64,000 nucleotides of DNA from Wukongibacter sp050859025. GTDB taxonomy: Bacteria > Bacillota > Clostridia > Peptostreptococcales > Caminicellaceae. The DNA is taken from assembly GCF_050859025.1 (NCBI RefSeq), contig NZ_CP138200.1, forward strand, positions 1,612,001 through 1,676,000. Direction: 5' to 3'. The notes below the pieces were generated by a model that was not told the DNA's origin, searched no databases, and saw only the letters and a list, made by a program, of their open reading frames with translations. Of the stretch, positions 16,530 through 25,890 are shown piece by piece (positions within the stretch are counted from its first letter, which is position 1; the number at the start of each line of letters is the position of its first letter). The position numbers and the translations under genes are program-made.

Positions 16530-17880
16530 AAGAGGCAAAATAGGCAAAAAGCTCATAATAAGCTACTTGTTAGTTTTAATCGTAGCTTTTTTAGTTGTAG
16601 GTGTAACCTTTAAGACTCTCTTAACCAAGTATCTTGTGAATGAATCCAGAAAAGAATTAACGGTGGAAGCTAAAAGAATCGCTGAAAGATTGTCCCAAAT
16701 CCCCTTACAAAGGGAAAGGATTAAAGAGAGGTTAGCAAATAGACAGCCTTTAAAAATTTTAGGCCGAAATATAGATGCTAAGATAATCATTTTAGATACT
16801 AATAAAAATCCTATAGTCTCTAATTTTAATGGTGAGGATAAAAAGATACCGAAATTTTTTCAAAATCCAAAAAAGTTAAAGGAAATGGGTTATGTAGCAG
16901 TGCGAGAGCCTATTTACAGAAATGACAATAGAATTGGATATGTAGTTTTACTAACAAAGGTAAAGGAATTGAAAGGATTGAATAGAATTCGATTGAGAAT
17001 GCTTTTGATAAGCTTTTTGATTGCAGCAGCTATTTCTATCCTTGTTAGTTTGTTTCTTGAAAGAAATCTAGTTAAGCCTATAATAAGGCTTAGAAATGAA
17101 ATGAACAGGTTTTCAATTAAAAAATTTAATGAAATAGATCTAAAAACCAATGATGAGATAGAAGAATTGGCTACTAGCTTTAATCGTATGGCAAATAAAC
17201 TTAAGAGTTATGATGAACAACAGAGAAGATTCTTACAAAATGCATCCCATGAGCTAAAAACTCCTCTTATGTCTATTCAAGGTTATGCTGAGGGAATAAA
17301 GGACGGCATAATAGAAGGAGAAGAAGTTAATGAGAGTCTTGATATTATCATAGATGAAAGCCAACGACTTAAAAAACTGGTAGATCAAATAATATATTTA
17401 ACTAAGCTTGAAAATATTGAAGAAATCTTTAAATTTGAAAAAGCAGATATAAATGAGATTGCTGAAAGTGCCATAAAAAGTATAAACCCCTTAGCTATTG
17501 ATAAAGGGATTGAAATACAACTAGAAACTGAAGCTAAGACTTTTGGAAACTATGATGTAGAAAAGATGAAAAGAGGATTTATAAATTTAATTGGGAATGC
17601 CATTAGATATGCAAAGAAAAAGATATTAATTACAATAAAGGATATAGAAGGACATAGGATAATAGAAGTGATTGACGATGGATATGGTTTTACTAACGGT
17701 CAATACGAAAAAATCTTCGAGCGATTCTATAAGGGAAATGACGGTGGTACTGGGATTGGATTAGCTATAACACAGGCCATAGTTGAAGGTCATGGCGGGA
17801 ATATCTCTGCCTATAATCATGAGAGTCTTGGAGCTGTGTTTAGGATTGATTTAAAGGTATCGAACTTTAAGGTGATATGA
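16507..17880 (+). CDS. Sensor histidine kinase (HAMP type)
   Basis: A 457-residue membrane kinase: first membrane segment residues 17-37, an extracytoplasmic sensor of ~130 residues, a second segment at about 165-183 (LISFLIAAAISILVSLF), HAMP, HisKA with the phospho-His in NASHELKTPLMSI (about residue 249), and HATPase_c with N box LIGNAIRYA and GTGIGLAI. It is cognate to the overlapping regulator at 15855. Its signal is unknown. Confidence 0.88.
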   Translation: MDTKLVSKRGKIGKKLIISYLLVLIVAFLVVGVTFKTLLTKYLVNESRKELTVEAKRIAERLSQIPLQRERIKERLANRQPLKILGRNIDAKIIILDTNKNPIVSNFNGEDKKIPKFFQNPKKLKEMGYVAVREPIYRNDNRIGYVVLLTKVKELKGLNRIRLRMLLISFLIAAAISILVSLFLERNLVKPIIRLRNEMNRFSIKKFNEIDLKTNDEIEELATSFNRMANKLKSYDEQQRRFLQNASHELKTPLMSIQGYAEGIKDGIIEGEEVNESLDIIIDESQRLKKLVDQIIYLTKLENIEEIFKFEKADINEIAESAIKSINPLAIDKGIEIQLETEAKTFGNYDVEKMKRGFINLIGNAIRYAKKKILITIKDIEGHRIIEVIDDGYGFTNGQYEKIFERFYKGNDGGTGIGLAITQAIVEGHGGNISAYNHESLGAVFRIDLKVSNFKVI

Positions 17881-17884
17881 ATGC

Positions 17885-17935
17885 CATAGAAAAAATGTAG
17901 GTGCATTTATTATTTTTTAGGAAATTTATATTAAG
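17885..17935. repeat. Partial family P4 repeat
   Basis: ATAGAAAAAATGTAGGTGCATTTATTATTT resembles the loop and inner arm of the palindrome at 5607-5695 (written here in two overlapping parts: ATAGAAAAAATGTAGG and GTGCATTTATTATTT). A shorter related piece lies just after the next gene, at 18368-18405. It occupies most of the gap between the kinase and the NusG domain II gene. Confidence 0.35.
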
Positions 17936-17990
17936 TTCTATTGTTCGTTACTTTTATAGAAGCTTGTAATCTAAGAAAAGAGGAAAACAA

Positions 17991-18371
17991 ATGAAACGTT
18001 TAGATATTATTATTATCGTTTTAATAATTGCTATAGCTGGGGGATCTCTAGGAATATTAAGAATGAACTCCAATAAAAAATATGAAGAAAAGTATGTGGA
18101 GGTATATGTAGACGGAGAGCTTATAAAGACAATTATGTTTAATAGTACAACTAATACAGAGCCATTTACCGTTCAAACCTCTAATGGTATTAATGTCATT
18201 AAAATTGAAAATGGTAAGGTCAGAATGACAGAAGCAGATTGCCCTGACCAAATTTGTATTAAAGATGGACCGATAAGTGAGCCAGGAGAAATGCTTGTTT
18301 GCTTACCACATAAGGTAGTAGTAGAAGTAAAGGGGAAAGGTGAAGCTAAGGTAGATGAGCTTTCTTATTAG
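17991..18371 (+). CDS. NusG domain II-containing membrane-anchored protein
   Basis: A 126-residue protein with one N-terminal membrane segment (residues 4-23) and an extracytoplasmic NusG domain II-like beta domain. The conserved stretch ADCPDQICIKDG and LVCLPHKVVVEV carry the two Cys pairs typical of this family. Homologues often neighbour FMN-binding or Gx transporter genes; here the gene stands alone. Function not established; an electron-transfer or cofactor accessory role is often supposed. Confidence 0.75.
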   Translation: MKRLDIIIIVLIIAIAGGSLGILRMNSNKKYEEKYVEVYVDGELIKTIMFNSTTNTEPFTVQTSNGINVIKIENGKVRMTEADCPDQICIKDGPISEPGEMLVCLPHKVVVEVKGKGEAKVDELSY

Positions 18372-18424
18372 AAAAATGTAGAAAATGGAATGTTTTTATA
18401 TTTCTAAACAAAAAGTGGGAAAGT

Positions 18425-18464
18425 ACTCCTAGACTATTCAAGAATTTAATGAGTAGCTAGGAGT
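18425..18464 (+). terminator. Stem-loop after the NusG domain II gene
   Basis: ACTCCTAG / CTAGGAGT, extended by CTATTCA / TGAGTAG, forms a long stem with a short AT-rich loop, then TTATTTAT. It is probably a terminator. Confidence 0.5.
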
Positions 18465-18472
18465 TATTTATA

Positions 18473-18594
18473 ATATAGAAATCGCAATAAATCTTTTACA
18501 TTTTGATTCCTTGAAAAGCCTTGAAACGTTGGCTATTCAAAAAATCAAAATGTAGATTTATAAGTGCGTTCTATATAGATAGAATTTCTATATT
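18473..18594. repeat. Palindrome family P2, copy 1
   Basis: A ~120-bp element with outer arms ATATAGAAATCG and TAGAATTTCTATAT, inner arms AAATCTTTTACATTTTGATT and AATCAAAATGTAGATTT, and a top stem CCTTGAAAAGCC/GGCTATTCAA. A second copy at 21883-21990 is nearly identical over ~105 bases. The right end touches the stop of the minus-strand gene ending at 18593. Confidence 0.7.
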
Positions 18595-19438
18595 ATTTAG
18601 CTTTTATTGTGTGATTGAGAAGTTCTATGTCATCAAATAGGTCTTTTAAGTAACCATCTCCACAAAGGCTTATCAGAAGTTCTAAATTTAGAACACCAGT
18701 ATATTTTTTATCCAGTAGAAAATTAATTTCATCATTAAAATTAATATCACTGTTTTTTATAGATACGTGGGATTTAGCTTTACTAAGATTGATACCGTGG
18801 ATGTGGCTGTATATTACATTATTATAGAAATCATCCTCTAGTGGTAGTTTGCCCGGGGAATAATTGTAGGCATCATGGCAAATGTCCCAGCAAATACCTA
18901 ATTTTGAACCTGTAAATTCATTTAAAATATAACTTATACCCTCTCTAGAATTTCCTACTACTTGTTCATCTTTATTTAATGTTTCTAAAGCTAATTTTAA
19001 ACTAATATTTCTCTTTTCTAAAAAATTTAGAAGCCAGTCTAGAAAAGTAAAAGTATTGTTGAAGGCCTTTTCCTGATCTTTCTTATCACCATAATTTGCT
19101 CCATGAATTGTTAAGACAGATGATTTACAAGTTATGTTTTGAATATCAGAAATAGTTGACATTAGAGTCTCATATTTAGCTTGAATGTCTTTTTTAAATT
19201 CTTTAAAGTTCATTATTTCATACAGAAACTGGTCTGCAAAATAGGGTACGTGATAGTGAACCTCCATATCTAGGTTACTACTTATTCTAGCTATTTCAAA
19301 ATACTTTTTTGGGTGTAATATCTTTTCATCAGGGCTGACTTCGATGCTTGAAATACCCATTTCTTTTGTCTTGGAAAGTAATTCAGAAGGTGATAAAGTA
19401 TTTAAGATTTTTTCATCAAAAGTATATCCAATTTTCAT
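18593..19438 (-). CDS. Xylose isomerase-like TIM-barrel protein
   Basis: About 281 residues of the AP endonuclease 2 / sugar-phosphate isomerase-epimerase fold. Metal-binding type motifs are visible: EVHYHVPY, TIHGANYG, LALETLN, GICWDICHDAYN and HIHGIN. The start is the ATG at 19438, behind AAGGAGGAAAAT on the minus strand; the longer frame starting at 19525 has no ribosome binding site. Substrate cannot be deduced. It is transcribed away from pabA. Confidence 0.75.
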   Translation of the reverse strand: MKIGYTFDEKILNTLSPSELLSKTKEMGISSIEVSPDEKILHPKKYFEIARISSNLDMEVHYHVPYFADQFLYEIMNFKEFKKDIQAKYETLMSTISDIQNITCKSSVLTIHGANYGDKKDQEKAFNNTFTFLDWLLNFLEKRNISLKLALETLNKDEQVVGNSREGISYILNEFTGSKLGICWDICHDAYNYSPGKLPLEDDFYNNVIYSHIHGINLSKAKSHVSIKNSDINFNDEINFLLDKKYTGVLNLELLISLCGDGYLKDLFDDIELLNHTIKAK

Positions 19439-19722
19439 ATTTTCCTCCTTGTATAATGAACTAGTAGTCAAGCCACAGCTAAATAAATTCATATATATAG
19501 TTGTGTATTGGTTGTTCCTCTTCAATCAAATCTTATGGATTTACTAGTACTTAGATTAATAATATCAAAGACAGCAATAAGATTTTTACTGTTTATATCT
19601 ATTAGTCTTTATTTTATCATTTTTAGCAAATATTATATATATTCTACAAATCTTTTGATTTGACTTATTACGTTTTTGAAATGTATAATTTAAGAAGAAA
19701 AAAATTAAGAGGAGCTGTTAGC

Positions 19723-20310
19723 TTGATATTAATGATAGATAATTATGACTCTTTTACCTACAATCTCGTTCAGTATCTACAAGGCCTAGAGGAAAAGGTA
19801 CTAGTTTATAGAAACGATGAAATAGATTTAGATGATATTGAAAAACTAAATCCCGAAATGATAGTATTATCTCCAGGGCCTTGTACACCTAATGAAGCGG
19901 GCATATGTATAGATGTAGTTAAAGAATTCAAAGGAAAGCTGCCCATTCTTGGGATATGTTTAGGCCATCAAACTATAGGACAGGTTTTTGGTGGGGAAGT
20001 TATAAAGGCATTGGAGCCAGTTCATGGAAAGGTCCATCCTATAAACCACACTAATGATGGAGTATTTAAGGGATTAAACAATCCACTTAAGGTTACTAGA
20101 TATCATTCATTAGTACTAAAAAGGGAAACTTTACCTGAGTGTTTTGAGATAACTGCTGAGACTATAGATGGAGAAATAATGGGTATAAAACACAAGGAAT
20201 ATCTAATTGAAGGTGTTCAATTTCATCCCGAAGCAATTCTTACTGAGATGGGGATGGAGCTTTTGGAAAACTTCTTAAAAGAAGCTAAAAAGTTTAAGAT
20301 AAGCGGGTGA
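19723..20310 (+). CDS. pabA: Aminodeoxychorismate/anthranilate synthase glutaminase component
   Basis: A class I glutamine amidotransferase of ~195 residues. It opens with MIDNYDSFTYNLVQYL and carries the oxyanion segment LSPGPCTPNEAG, the catalytic Cys in GICLGHQTIGQ and the His-Glu pair in FHPEAILTE. It supplies ammonia to the PabB encoded 4 bases downstream. The TTG at 19723 follows AGAGGAGCTG; the frame open from 19660 has no binding site. The folate neighbours point to aminodeoxychorismate over tryptophan synthesis, though such subunits can serve both. Confidence 0.88.
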   Translation: MILMIDNYDSFTYNLVQYLQGLEEKVLVYRNDEIDLDDIEKLNPEMIVLSPGPCTPNEAGICIDVVKEFKGKLPILGICLGHQTIGQVFGGEVIKALEPVHGKVHPINHTNDGVFKGLNNPLKVTRYHSLVLKRETLPECFEITAETIDGEIMGIKHKEYLIEGVQFHPEAILTEMGMELLENFLKEAKKFKISG

Positions 20311-20314
20311 AGAA

Positions 20315-21697
20315 ATGGATAAAAAGGTATTGATTAAAGAAATTGAAACGGAGCTTAATGGTTTTGAGATTTACTCTTTATTTAAAGACTATTCATACAG
20401 TTTTTTCTTAGATAGTGGAATGGACTATGAAAAGCTAGGTAAGTATTCCTTCATTGGTTTTGATCCTTTTATTGTTTTCAAATCAAAGAACGATGATATA
20501 GAGATAATACAAAGGGGAGAAATAGAAAGATTAAAGGGAAATCCTTTTTTTGAGCTAAAGACATTACTGTCTAAGTATGATATGAGCTATAAAACTGAGC
20601 TTCCCTTTGTTGGAGGAGCAGTAGGATATTTTGGATATGATCTATGTCATCATGTAGAACGTTTACAAAGGACTGCAGTGGATGATGTGAATATCCCTGA
20701 TTCTTTTTTTGGGCTTTATGATGGAGTTATTATAATTGAACATAAAAGGAACAAGGTTTTTGTTGCGTCTATTGGTATAAAGGATAAAGCAGATATAGTT
20801 GTAGATGAGATAGCTAAAAAAATTGAAGCTGGAAAAAATAAGAGATTGGATATAAAGATAGACTATGAAGAAAATAGAAAGAAATTTAGATCTAATTTTA
20901 CTAAGGAAGGCTATATAGAAGCATTGGAGAAACTAAAGAATTATATCAAAGAAGGGGATATATATCAGGCAAATCTTACTCAGAGGTTTGAATGTGATAT
21001 AGATGTAAGCCCCTATGAACTTTATGGAAAACTTAGAGCCATAAATCCAGCTCCCTTTGCTAGCTTTATAGATTTTGGAGAGGGCCATATTGTAAGCAGT
21101 TCACCGGAGCGATTTATAAAAATCACAGATAGAGTAATTGAAACAAGACCTATTAAAGGAACGAGACCTAGAGGTAAAACACCAGAGGAGGATAAGAGGA
21201 ATAGAGAAGAGCTGCTAATAAGTGAAAAGGATAAAGCAGAGCTTCTTATGATAGTGGATCTTGAAAGAAATGATCTAGGAAGGGTATCAAAAACAGGAAC
21301 TGTTAAGGTAACTGAGCTTTTTCATCTAGAGGAATATGCTACAGTTTACCATTTAGTTTCCACTGTGGTAGGAGAAATGAAGGATGACCATGAAATAATA
21401 GATGTTATTAAGGCTACCTTCCCGGGAGGCTCAATAACGGGAGCACCAAAGATTAGATCAATGGAAATTATAGATGAGCTAGAACCTACCCAAAGAAATA
21501 TTTATACTGGCTCTATTGGATATATAGGATTTAATGGAGACACTGATCTAAACATAGTAATTAGAACTATAGTGTGTAAGGATAATAAGGCATATTTTCA
21601 AGTAGGTGGAGGAATAGTTTGGGATTCTGACCCTGAAATGGAATATGAAGAGACGCTGCATAAGGCAAAGGCTTTGATGGAGGCTTTGAATAGCTAG
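20315..21697 (+). CDS. pabB: Aminodeoxychorismate synthase component I
   Basis: A 460-residue chorismate-binding enzyme. An N-terminal anthranilate synthase I-like domain (FVGGAVGYFGYDL) precedes the chorismate-binding core with GDIYQANLTQRF, IETRPIKGTRPRG, LMIVDLERNDLGRV and FPGGSITGAPK. The PIKGT segment is diagnostic of PabB-type enzymes. It converts chorismate to 4-amino-4-deoxychorismate with PabA. A strong terminator follows at 21828-21876. Confidence 0.9.
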   Translation: MDKKVLIKEIETELNGFEIYSLFKDYSYSFFLDSGMDYEKLGKYSFIGFDPFIVFKSKNDDIEIIQRGEIERLKGNPFFELKTLLSKYDMSYKTELPFVGGAVGYFGYDLCHHVERLQRTAVDDVNIPDSFFGLYDGVIIIEHKRNKVFVASIGIKDKADIVVDEIAKKIEAGKNKRLDIKIDYEENRKKFRSNFTKEGYIEALEKLKNYIKEGDIYQANLTQRFECDIDVSPYELYGKLRAINPAPFASFIDFGEGHIVSSSPERFIKITDRVIETRPIKGTRPRGKTPEEDKRNREELLISEKDKAELLMIVDLERNDLGRVSKTGTVKVTELFHLEEYATVYHLVSTVVGEMKDDHEIIDVIKATFPGGSITGAPKIRSMEIIDELEPTQRNIYTGSIGYIGFNGDTDLNIVIRTIVCKDNKAYFQVGGGIVWDSDPEMEYEETLHKAKALMEALNS

Positions 21698-21827
21698 AGC
21701 TTAAAATATTTGTCATGTGAAAAAATTCATCAAGTATTTTAAGCTTCCATGTATAGAAGTTATAATAAATCTGTTTTTACATTTTTATGAGAAACTAGTT
21801 CATTAATTTAGTTCATTTGCAAAGTAA

Positions 21828-21876
21828 AAGGGGAAGAAATCTAGGCTTAACTAATAAGATTTCTTCCCCTTATTTC
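21828..21876 (+). terminator. Strong terminator after pabB
   Basis: The perfect 15-bp stem AAGGGGAAGAAATCT / AGATTTCTTCCCCTT is followed by ATTTCTAT. The stem is symmetrical, so it may work in both directions. The gap 21698-22026 holds this and a P2 repeat. Confidence 0.8.
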
Positions 21877-21882
21877 TATATT

Positions 21883-21990
21883 CTATAGAAATCGTAATAA
21901 ATCTTTTACATTCTGATTCCTTGAAAAGCCTTGGATCATTGGCTATTCAAAAAATCAAAATGTAGATTTATAAGTACGTTCTATCTATTT
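21883..21990. repeat. Palindrome family P2, copy 2
   Basis: Nearly identical to 18473-18580: TATAGAAATCG, AATAAATCTTTTACATT, GATTCCTTGAAAAGCCTTG, GGCTATTCAAAAAATCAAAA and TGTAGATTTATAAGT are shared with only a few substitutions. Compensating changes are not obvious. The two copies flank the TIM-barrel/pabAB segment in the same orientation. Confidence 0.7.
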
Positions 21991-22026
21991 GAATAAAAAA
22001 CAGTGAAATAGGTTTTTAAAATTATC

Positions 22027-22503
22027 CTATCTACTAATTGCTGTAGCAAAAAACATATCGCAAAGTAATATATTTGAATTTAAAAACTCAATGCTTAATA
22101 TACCATTAGGAGAAGTAAACCCAACAGAAACAAAAGGATCTATTTCTTTACATTTAATATTTGATACCTTTCCATTGGAGTCTGTGACCTTTATTAATGA
22201 ATTCCTATTATTTTCAATTTTCAACATAACCCCTGAAGTACTTGAAGGAAGCTCAATTCTACCGTTTTCACCAATATAAATCAGCTCTTTATTGGAATTT
22301 TCATCAAAGGTAGAGTAAAGAAAGCAAGGAGATATAAACTTTATACCATCCATTACAAGTGGATTAGGTATTATTAAAGGTCTAACATGATGATAATAAT
22401 AACTATTTGTATTTCCAAGAGGTAAATTATGAAAGTCCATCTTGCATAAGTCTTCTGTAACAGCCTTAAAGCTCTCAAAATCATTATAAACTGTGATTGC
22501 CAT
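22027..22503 (-). CDS. Hypothetical protein, 158 residues
   Basis: Not recognised. The protein has no signal peptide or membrane segment; alternating hydrophobic residues suggest a beta-rich fold (LMLKIEN-like strands; GVMLKIENNRNSLIKV and ILSIEFLNSNILL). It could be a ligand- or carbohydrate-binding jelly-roll domain, but this is only a guess from strand pattern. The ATG at 22503 is preceded by AAAGGCGGG on the minus strand. It is isolated, between the pabAB terminator and the formate/nitrite transporter. Confidence 0.55.
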   Translation of the reverse strand: MAITVYNDFESFKAVTEDLCKMDFHNLPLGNTNSYYYHHVRPLIIPNPLVMDGIKFISPCFLYSTFDENSNKELIYIGENGRIELPSSTSGVMLKIENNRNSLIKVTDSNGKVSNIKCKEIDPFVSVGFTSPNGILSIEFLNSNILLCDMFFATAISR

Positions 22504-22714
22504 GATTATCCCGCCTTTATTTCAATGTATTATTGCTAGTTGAGTAAGTACCTTAATTTACAATATGGAATTAGGATTTATAAATATTATAACATTTTTG
22601 TAATAAATCATAAATATACAAATATTTGGATTGTTATAATTGTATTAGGAGTGTGACTTGAGGAAGTGCGATATTCTTTATAATGCATAGGTAATTATAT
22701 TCATGAGATTAGCA

Positions 22715-22758
22715 CTGGGGTGTTCCAAAATGAAATTCATAATTCTGAGACACACCTT
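22715..22758. repeat. Palindrome family P3, short copy
   Basis: GGGGTGTTCCAAAATGAAATTC with ATTCTGAGACACACC (each quoted in part: GGGGTGTTCC, AAAATGAAATTC, TGAGACACACC) is a shortened version of the long hairpin at 29786-29956. It is followed by TTTT. The rest of the 622-base gap 22504-23125 has the P5-like element at 23013-23091 and nothing else that I can name. Confidence 0.45.
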
Positions 22759-23012
22759 TTCAATCAGAGTAATTGTAGATATCCTACTTAATAGACGTTA
22801 GTTAAACCAGATAAGAGCTACTTCATTTTGTGAAATAGTAACATATGAAGTTTCTAAAAAAAAGTGTAAAATAATTAGTAAAATAGAAAATATAATCTAT
22901 TGAAGTCTGCGATTAAAATTGGAAGATCCATTCTAATGATAATTATGATATATCAATGTATATGACTGTAAGAGAGTGCAATATATTTTATATGAGAAGA
23001 GTAACTTAACTG

Positions 23013-23091
23013 GCCTGGCTAGTAAGATAAAAATAACAAATTTCAAGTACTTAAGGTATATTAATATCCCCAGTCGAAGAGCTAGCTGGGC
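23013..23091 (-). repeat. P5-like palindromic element, reverse orientation
   Basis: Arms GCCTGGCTAG (23013-23022) and CTAGCTGGGC (23082-23091) pair with G-U wobbles. Read on the minus strand, the interior has CTGGGGATATTAATA, resembling the AGCGGGGAGTGATGATATTA core of 194-260. Similarity is weaker than between the first two copies. Confidence 0.3.
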
Positions 23092-23125
23092 AAGTTAGCT
23101 CAATAAGAATATAGGAGATGATAAA

Positions 23126-23938
23126 TTGAATGATAAAAGATATCTTATACCATTAGAGATAGCCAATGCGACAGTTGAAGTAGGTTATGCTAAAGCAAAT
23201 AAATCCTCCCTATCATTATTGCTACTAGGTATTTTAGCTGGAGCATTCATTGCATTTGGTGCAGTCGGTGCAACAACTATGGCTGCTTTAGTAGGAGATA
23301 AAGGATTGGCAAAGTTAATTGGTGCTGCACTTTTTCCCATTGGACTAATGCTTGTTATTATGGCTGGTGCAGAGCTTTTTACTGGGAATAATTTAATGAC
23401 CTTAGGAGTTATGACGGGAAGATATAGTATAAAGGATATGCTTAGGAATTGGATTATAGTATATATTGGGAATTTCATTGGTTCAATAGCTATAGCAATA
23501 TTAGTTGCTAAAACAGGGCTCTACCTAGGTGCTGTCGGAGAAACAGCAATAGCCATAGCTACAAAAAAAGTTACCATTGTGACTAACTTAGGACTAGGAG
23601 CAATAGTTTCTAGAGCAATTCTTTGCAATATAATAGTAGTTCTTGCAGTTTGGTTAGCTACAGGGGCAAAGGATATCACTGGCAAGATATTTGCTTGTTG
23701 GTTTCCAATAATGCTATTCGTTCTATCGGGATATGAACATAGCATTGCAAATATGTTTTATATATATGTAGGAAAGTATATGGGAGCAGAGATTATCGAG
23801 TCTCAAATTTGGCTAAATAATATAATTCCTGTAACAATTGGAAACTTAATAGGTGGAGCTGTAATTATACCAATATCATACTATCTAATCTTTTTCAAAA
23901 AGAAAAAAGGGAAATTAGCTATAGAGAGTTCCAAGTAA
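23126..23938 (+). CDS. Formate/nitrite transporter family protein
   Basis: A 270-residue FNT channel-like protein with six or so membrane segments. The family's GILAGAFIAFGA segment, AGAELFTGNN (about residues 86-95) and SRAILCNIIVVLAVWLA are present, and the final FVLSGYEHSIANMFYI is typical. It passes formate, nitrite or hydrosulfide across the membrane. It starts with TTG at 23126 behind AGGAGATG. It stands alone with its own terminator. Formate transport suits a fermenting anaerobe, but the substrate is not set by sequence. Confidence 0.88.
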   Translation: MNDKRYLIPLEIANATVEVGYAKANKSSLSLLLLGILAGAFIAFGAVGATTMAALVGDKGLAKLIGAALFPIGLMLVIMAGAELFTGNNLMTLGVMTGRYSIKDMLRNWIIVYIGNFIGSIAIAILVAKTGLYLGAVGETAIAIATKKVTIVTNLGLGAIVSRAILCNIIVVLAVWLATGAKDITGKIFACWFPIMLFVLSGYEHSIANMFYIYVGKYMGAEIIESQIWLNNIIPVTIGNLIGGAVIIPISYYLIFFKKKKGKLAIESSK

Positions 23939-23955
23939 ATCTTAATTTATACATA
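23921..23955. repeat. Half copy of palindrome family P1 overlapping the FNT gene end
   Basis: TATAGAGAGTTCCAAGTAAA followed by TCTTAATTTATACATATC is the reverse complement of the right arm at 14003-14033. Its first 18 bases provide the last codons and stop of the transporter gene. Confidence 0.5.
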
Positions 23956-24005
23956 TCAAAATATCCGATGATTCTTAGAATTATGTATGAATATAATTTC
24001 TGTTT

Positions 24006-24035
24006 AAGGAACGGTAATAAACCGTTCCTTATTCT
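24006..24035 (+). terminator. Terminator after the FNT gene
   Basis: The perfect 10-bp stem AAGGAACGGT / ACCGTTCCTT around AATAA is followed by ATTCT. The T-run is weak but the stem is strong. Confidence 0.65.
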
Positions 24036-24226
24036 AAATTTGAAGATAAATTTATTAAGATTACGGTGGTGAAATACTATAATTCCCTAGGCGAGTTAGA
24101 CCTAATTGTTTCGTATATCATAAAAGGATTTCAGAAAATAATTCTACTAGGCTTAGCTAACTTATTGTAGAATAAGAAATATAGCTTGTTAATATGCAGT
24201 TTATAATAAACAAAGGTGGGAGAACT

Positions 24227-24805
24227 ATGGAAGATAAGATAAGGTTAAGAGAAAAGTTATTAAAAGAGAGAAAATTAATGGAGCTGCAATCAGTTGAAAA
24301 ATTTAGCAAGAGAATAATGGAAAAAATTATAAGGCTTCCTGAGATCACAGAGAGTAAGGTAGTGATGATATATTTAAGCTTTAAGAATGAAGTAGATACT
24401 AATGAGGTTATTGATTGGTGCTTTGAACAAGGTAAGGATGTAGTAGTTCCATATTGTGTAGTAGAGAATAGACAGATTATTCCATGTAAATTAGATGTTG
24501 AAAGAAAAGGACTTAAGAAAAATAAATTTGGCATATGGGAGCCTAAAAAGGATTCGATGGTGGCAGTGGAGATTGAAAATATTGACTCGATAATTATACC
24601 GGGAGTTGGCTTTGATGAAAATTGTAATAGACTAGGATTTGGTGGGGGATATTACGATAGATTTTTAGCAAAAAGAAAAAAGAAAACACCGGCTATTGCA
24701 ATTTGCTATCAAAATCAAATTGTAGAATCTGTTCCTATTGATAGCTATGACATTCCAATGGATATGGTAGTTACAGAATCTAATATGTTCTATAAGAAAA
24801 AATAA
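24227..24805 (+). CDS. 5-formyltetrahydrofolate cyclo-ligase
   Basis: A ~192-residue FTHF cyclo-ligase family enzyme, which converts 5-formyl-THF to 5,10-methenyl-THF using ATP. The C-terminal phosphate-binding motif RLGFGGGYYDRFLAK (about residues 138-152) and the PGVGFDENC segment are diagnostic; the N-terminal Lys/Arg-rich LREKLLKERK is typical. The start ATG 24227 follows AAAGGTGGG. It belongs functionally with the folate genes that begin 270 bases downstream. Confidence 0.88.
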   Translation: MEDKIRLREKLLKERKLMELQSVEKFSKRIMEKIIRLPEITESKVVMIYLSFKNEVDTNEVIDWCFEQGKDVVVPYCVVENRQIIPCKLDVERKGLKKNKFGIWEPKKDSMVAVEIENIDSIIIPGVGFDENCNRLGFGGGYYDRFLAKRKKKTPAIAICYQNQIVESVPIDSYDIPMDMVVTESNMFYKKK

Positions 24806-25077
24806 CTTGATCTATATTATTAAACTTGACTTGATAGGAACTTGCTATATCGAGGGATACTAAAATATCAGATTTCTATTTTTCTAACTACATTTTTTGA
24901 AATAATTTAGAGTTAGAGACGCAATTTAGACTTTAAAATGCTAAAATGGACTAAAACAAATTATTTAAAAGCAAATTGGTAAATTGAAATATTAGATTTG
25001 ACTCTAATTATTTCGAGGATGTATAATCTAATGTAAATAAGATTATTGCTTTAGAATACAAAGATGGAAGTGTTGTT

Positions 25078-25890
25078 ATGTATATATCTCTTAACGGAAC
25101 AATTTTAAAGAGCCAAAGTGCACAAGTTTCTCCATTAAGCGAAGCATTTTTATACGGTTTTGGACTTTTTGAAACCATAAAGGTTGTTAATGGAAAACAA
25201 TACTTTTTTAAGGAACATATGAAAAGAATCAAAGAAGGATGTAGTGTTTTAAATTTTGAGCTTATATATAATGAATATATCCTATATGAATATTGCTGTA
25301 AACTGATAGAAAAGAATCAATTGAGTAATGGAGCTATAAGATTATCCTACTCTAAAAACAAGGATAGCTATATTCTAATGATAAGCTCTAGAAAAAACAG
25401 CTATAACGAAGAAAATTATAAAGAAGGATTTAGGCTTTGCTTTGCAGATATTAAAAGAAATCCCCATTCACCTATTGTTTACCTCAAGTCCAATAATTAT
25501 TTAGAAAGTCTATTGGCAAGGCAAAACGCAAAGAAGAAGGGATTTGATGAAGCAGTATTTTTAAATACTTATGGAAATATATGTGAGGGAACAATATCAA
25601 ACATTTTTTTTGTAAAAGATAATAAGATTTTTACTCCAGATGTTAGTTGTGGAATCCTGGCGGGTATACTGAGAGAAAAGGTTCTAGGCATAATAAAGGA
25701 TCGGGGCTTTGAATCTAATATAGGTAGCTATGAAAAAGTGCAGCTATATGATGCCGATGAAGTCTTTATAACAAATTCATTAATGGATATTATGCCTGTA
25801 TGTAGTTTAGGAGATTTAAAGTATGATATAGAGAATAATACTATAACAAAGACCTTAATGAAGGAGATTAAGGAGCTTTATAATGGATAA
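25078..25890 (+). CDS. pabC: Aminodeoxychorismate lyase / class IV aminotransferase
   Basis: A 270-residue PLP enzyme of fold class IV. The opening GTILKSQSAQVSPLSEAFLY, the PLP-binding Lys in VYLKSNNYLESLLARQ (about residue 140), the FDEAVFLNTYGNICEGTISN segment and GILAGILREKV are typical. In this folate cluster it most probably releases pyruvate from 4-amino-4-deoxychorismate to form p-aminobenzoate, completing the PabA/PabB route. A D-amino acid or branched-chain aminotransferase role cannot be fully ruled out. Its stop overlaps the start of the next gene by 8 bases. Confidence 0.85.
   Translation: MYISLNGTILKSQSAQVSPLSEAFLYGFGLFETIKVVNGKQYFFKEHMKRIKEGCSVLNFELIYNEYILYEYCCKLIEKNQLSNGAIRLSYSKNKDSYILMISSRKNSYNEENYKEGFRLCFADIKRNPHSPIVYLKSNNYLESLLARQNAKKKGFDEAVFLNTYGNICEGTISNIFFVKDNKIFTPDVSCGILAGILREKVLGIIKDRGFESNIGSYEKVQLYDADEVFITNSLMDIMPVCSLGDLKYDIENNTITKTLMKEIKELYNG

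Noticed and set aside
24806..25077. Folate-type riboswitch before the folate genes
   Set aside because: I looked for the tetrahydrofolate riboswitch layout here and before pabA and folE, and saw only AT-rich sequence without the conserved core.
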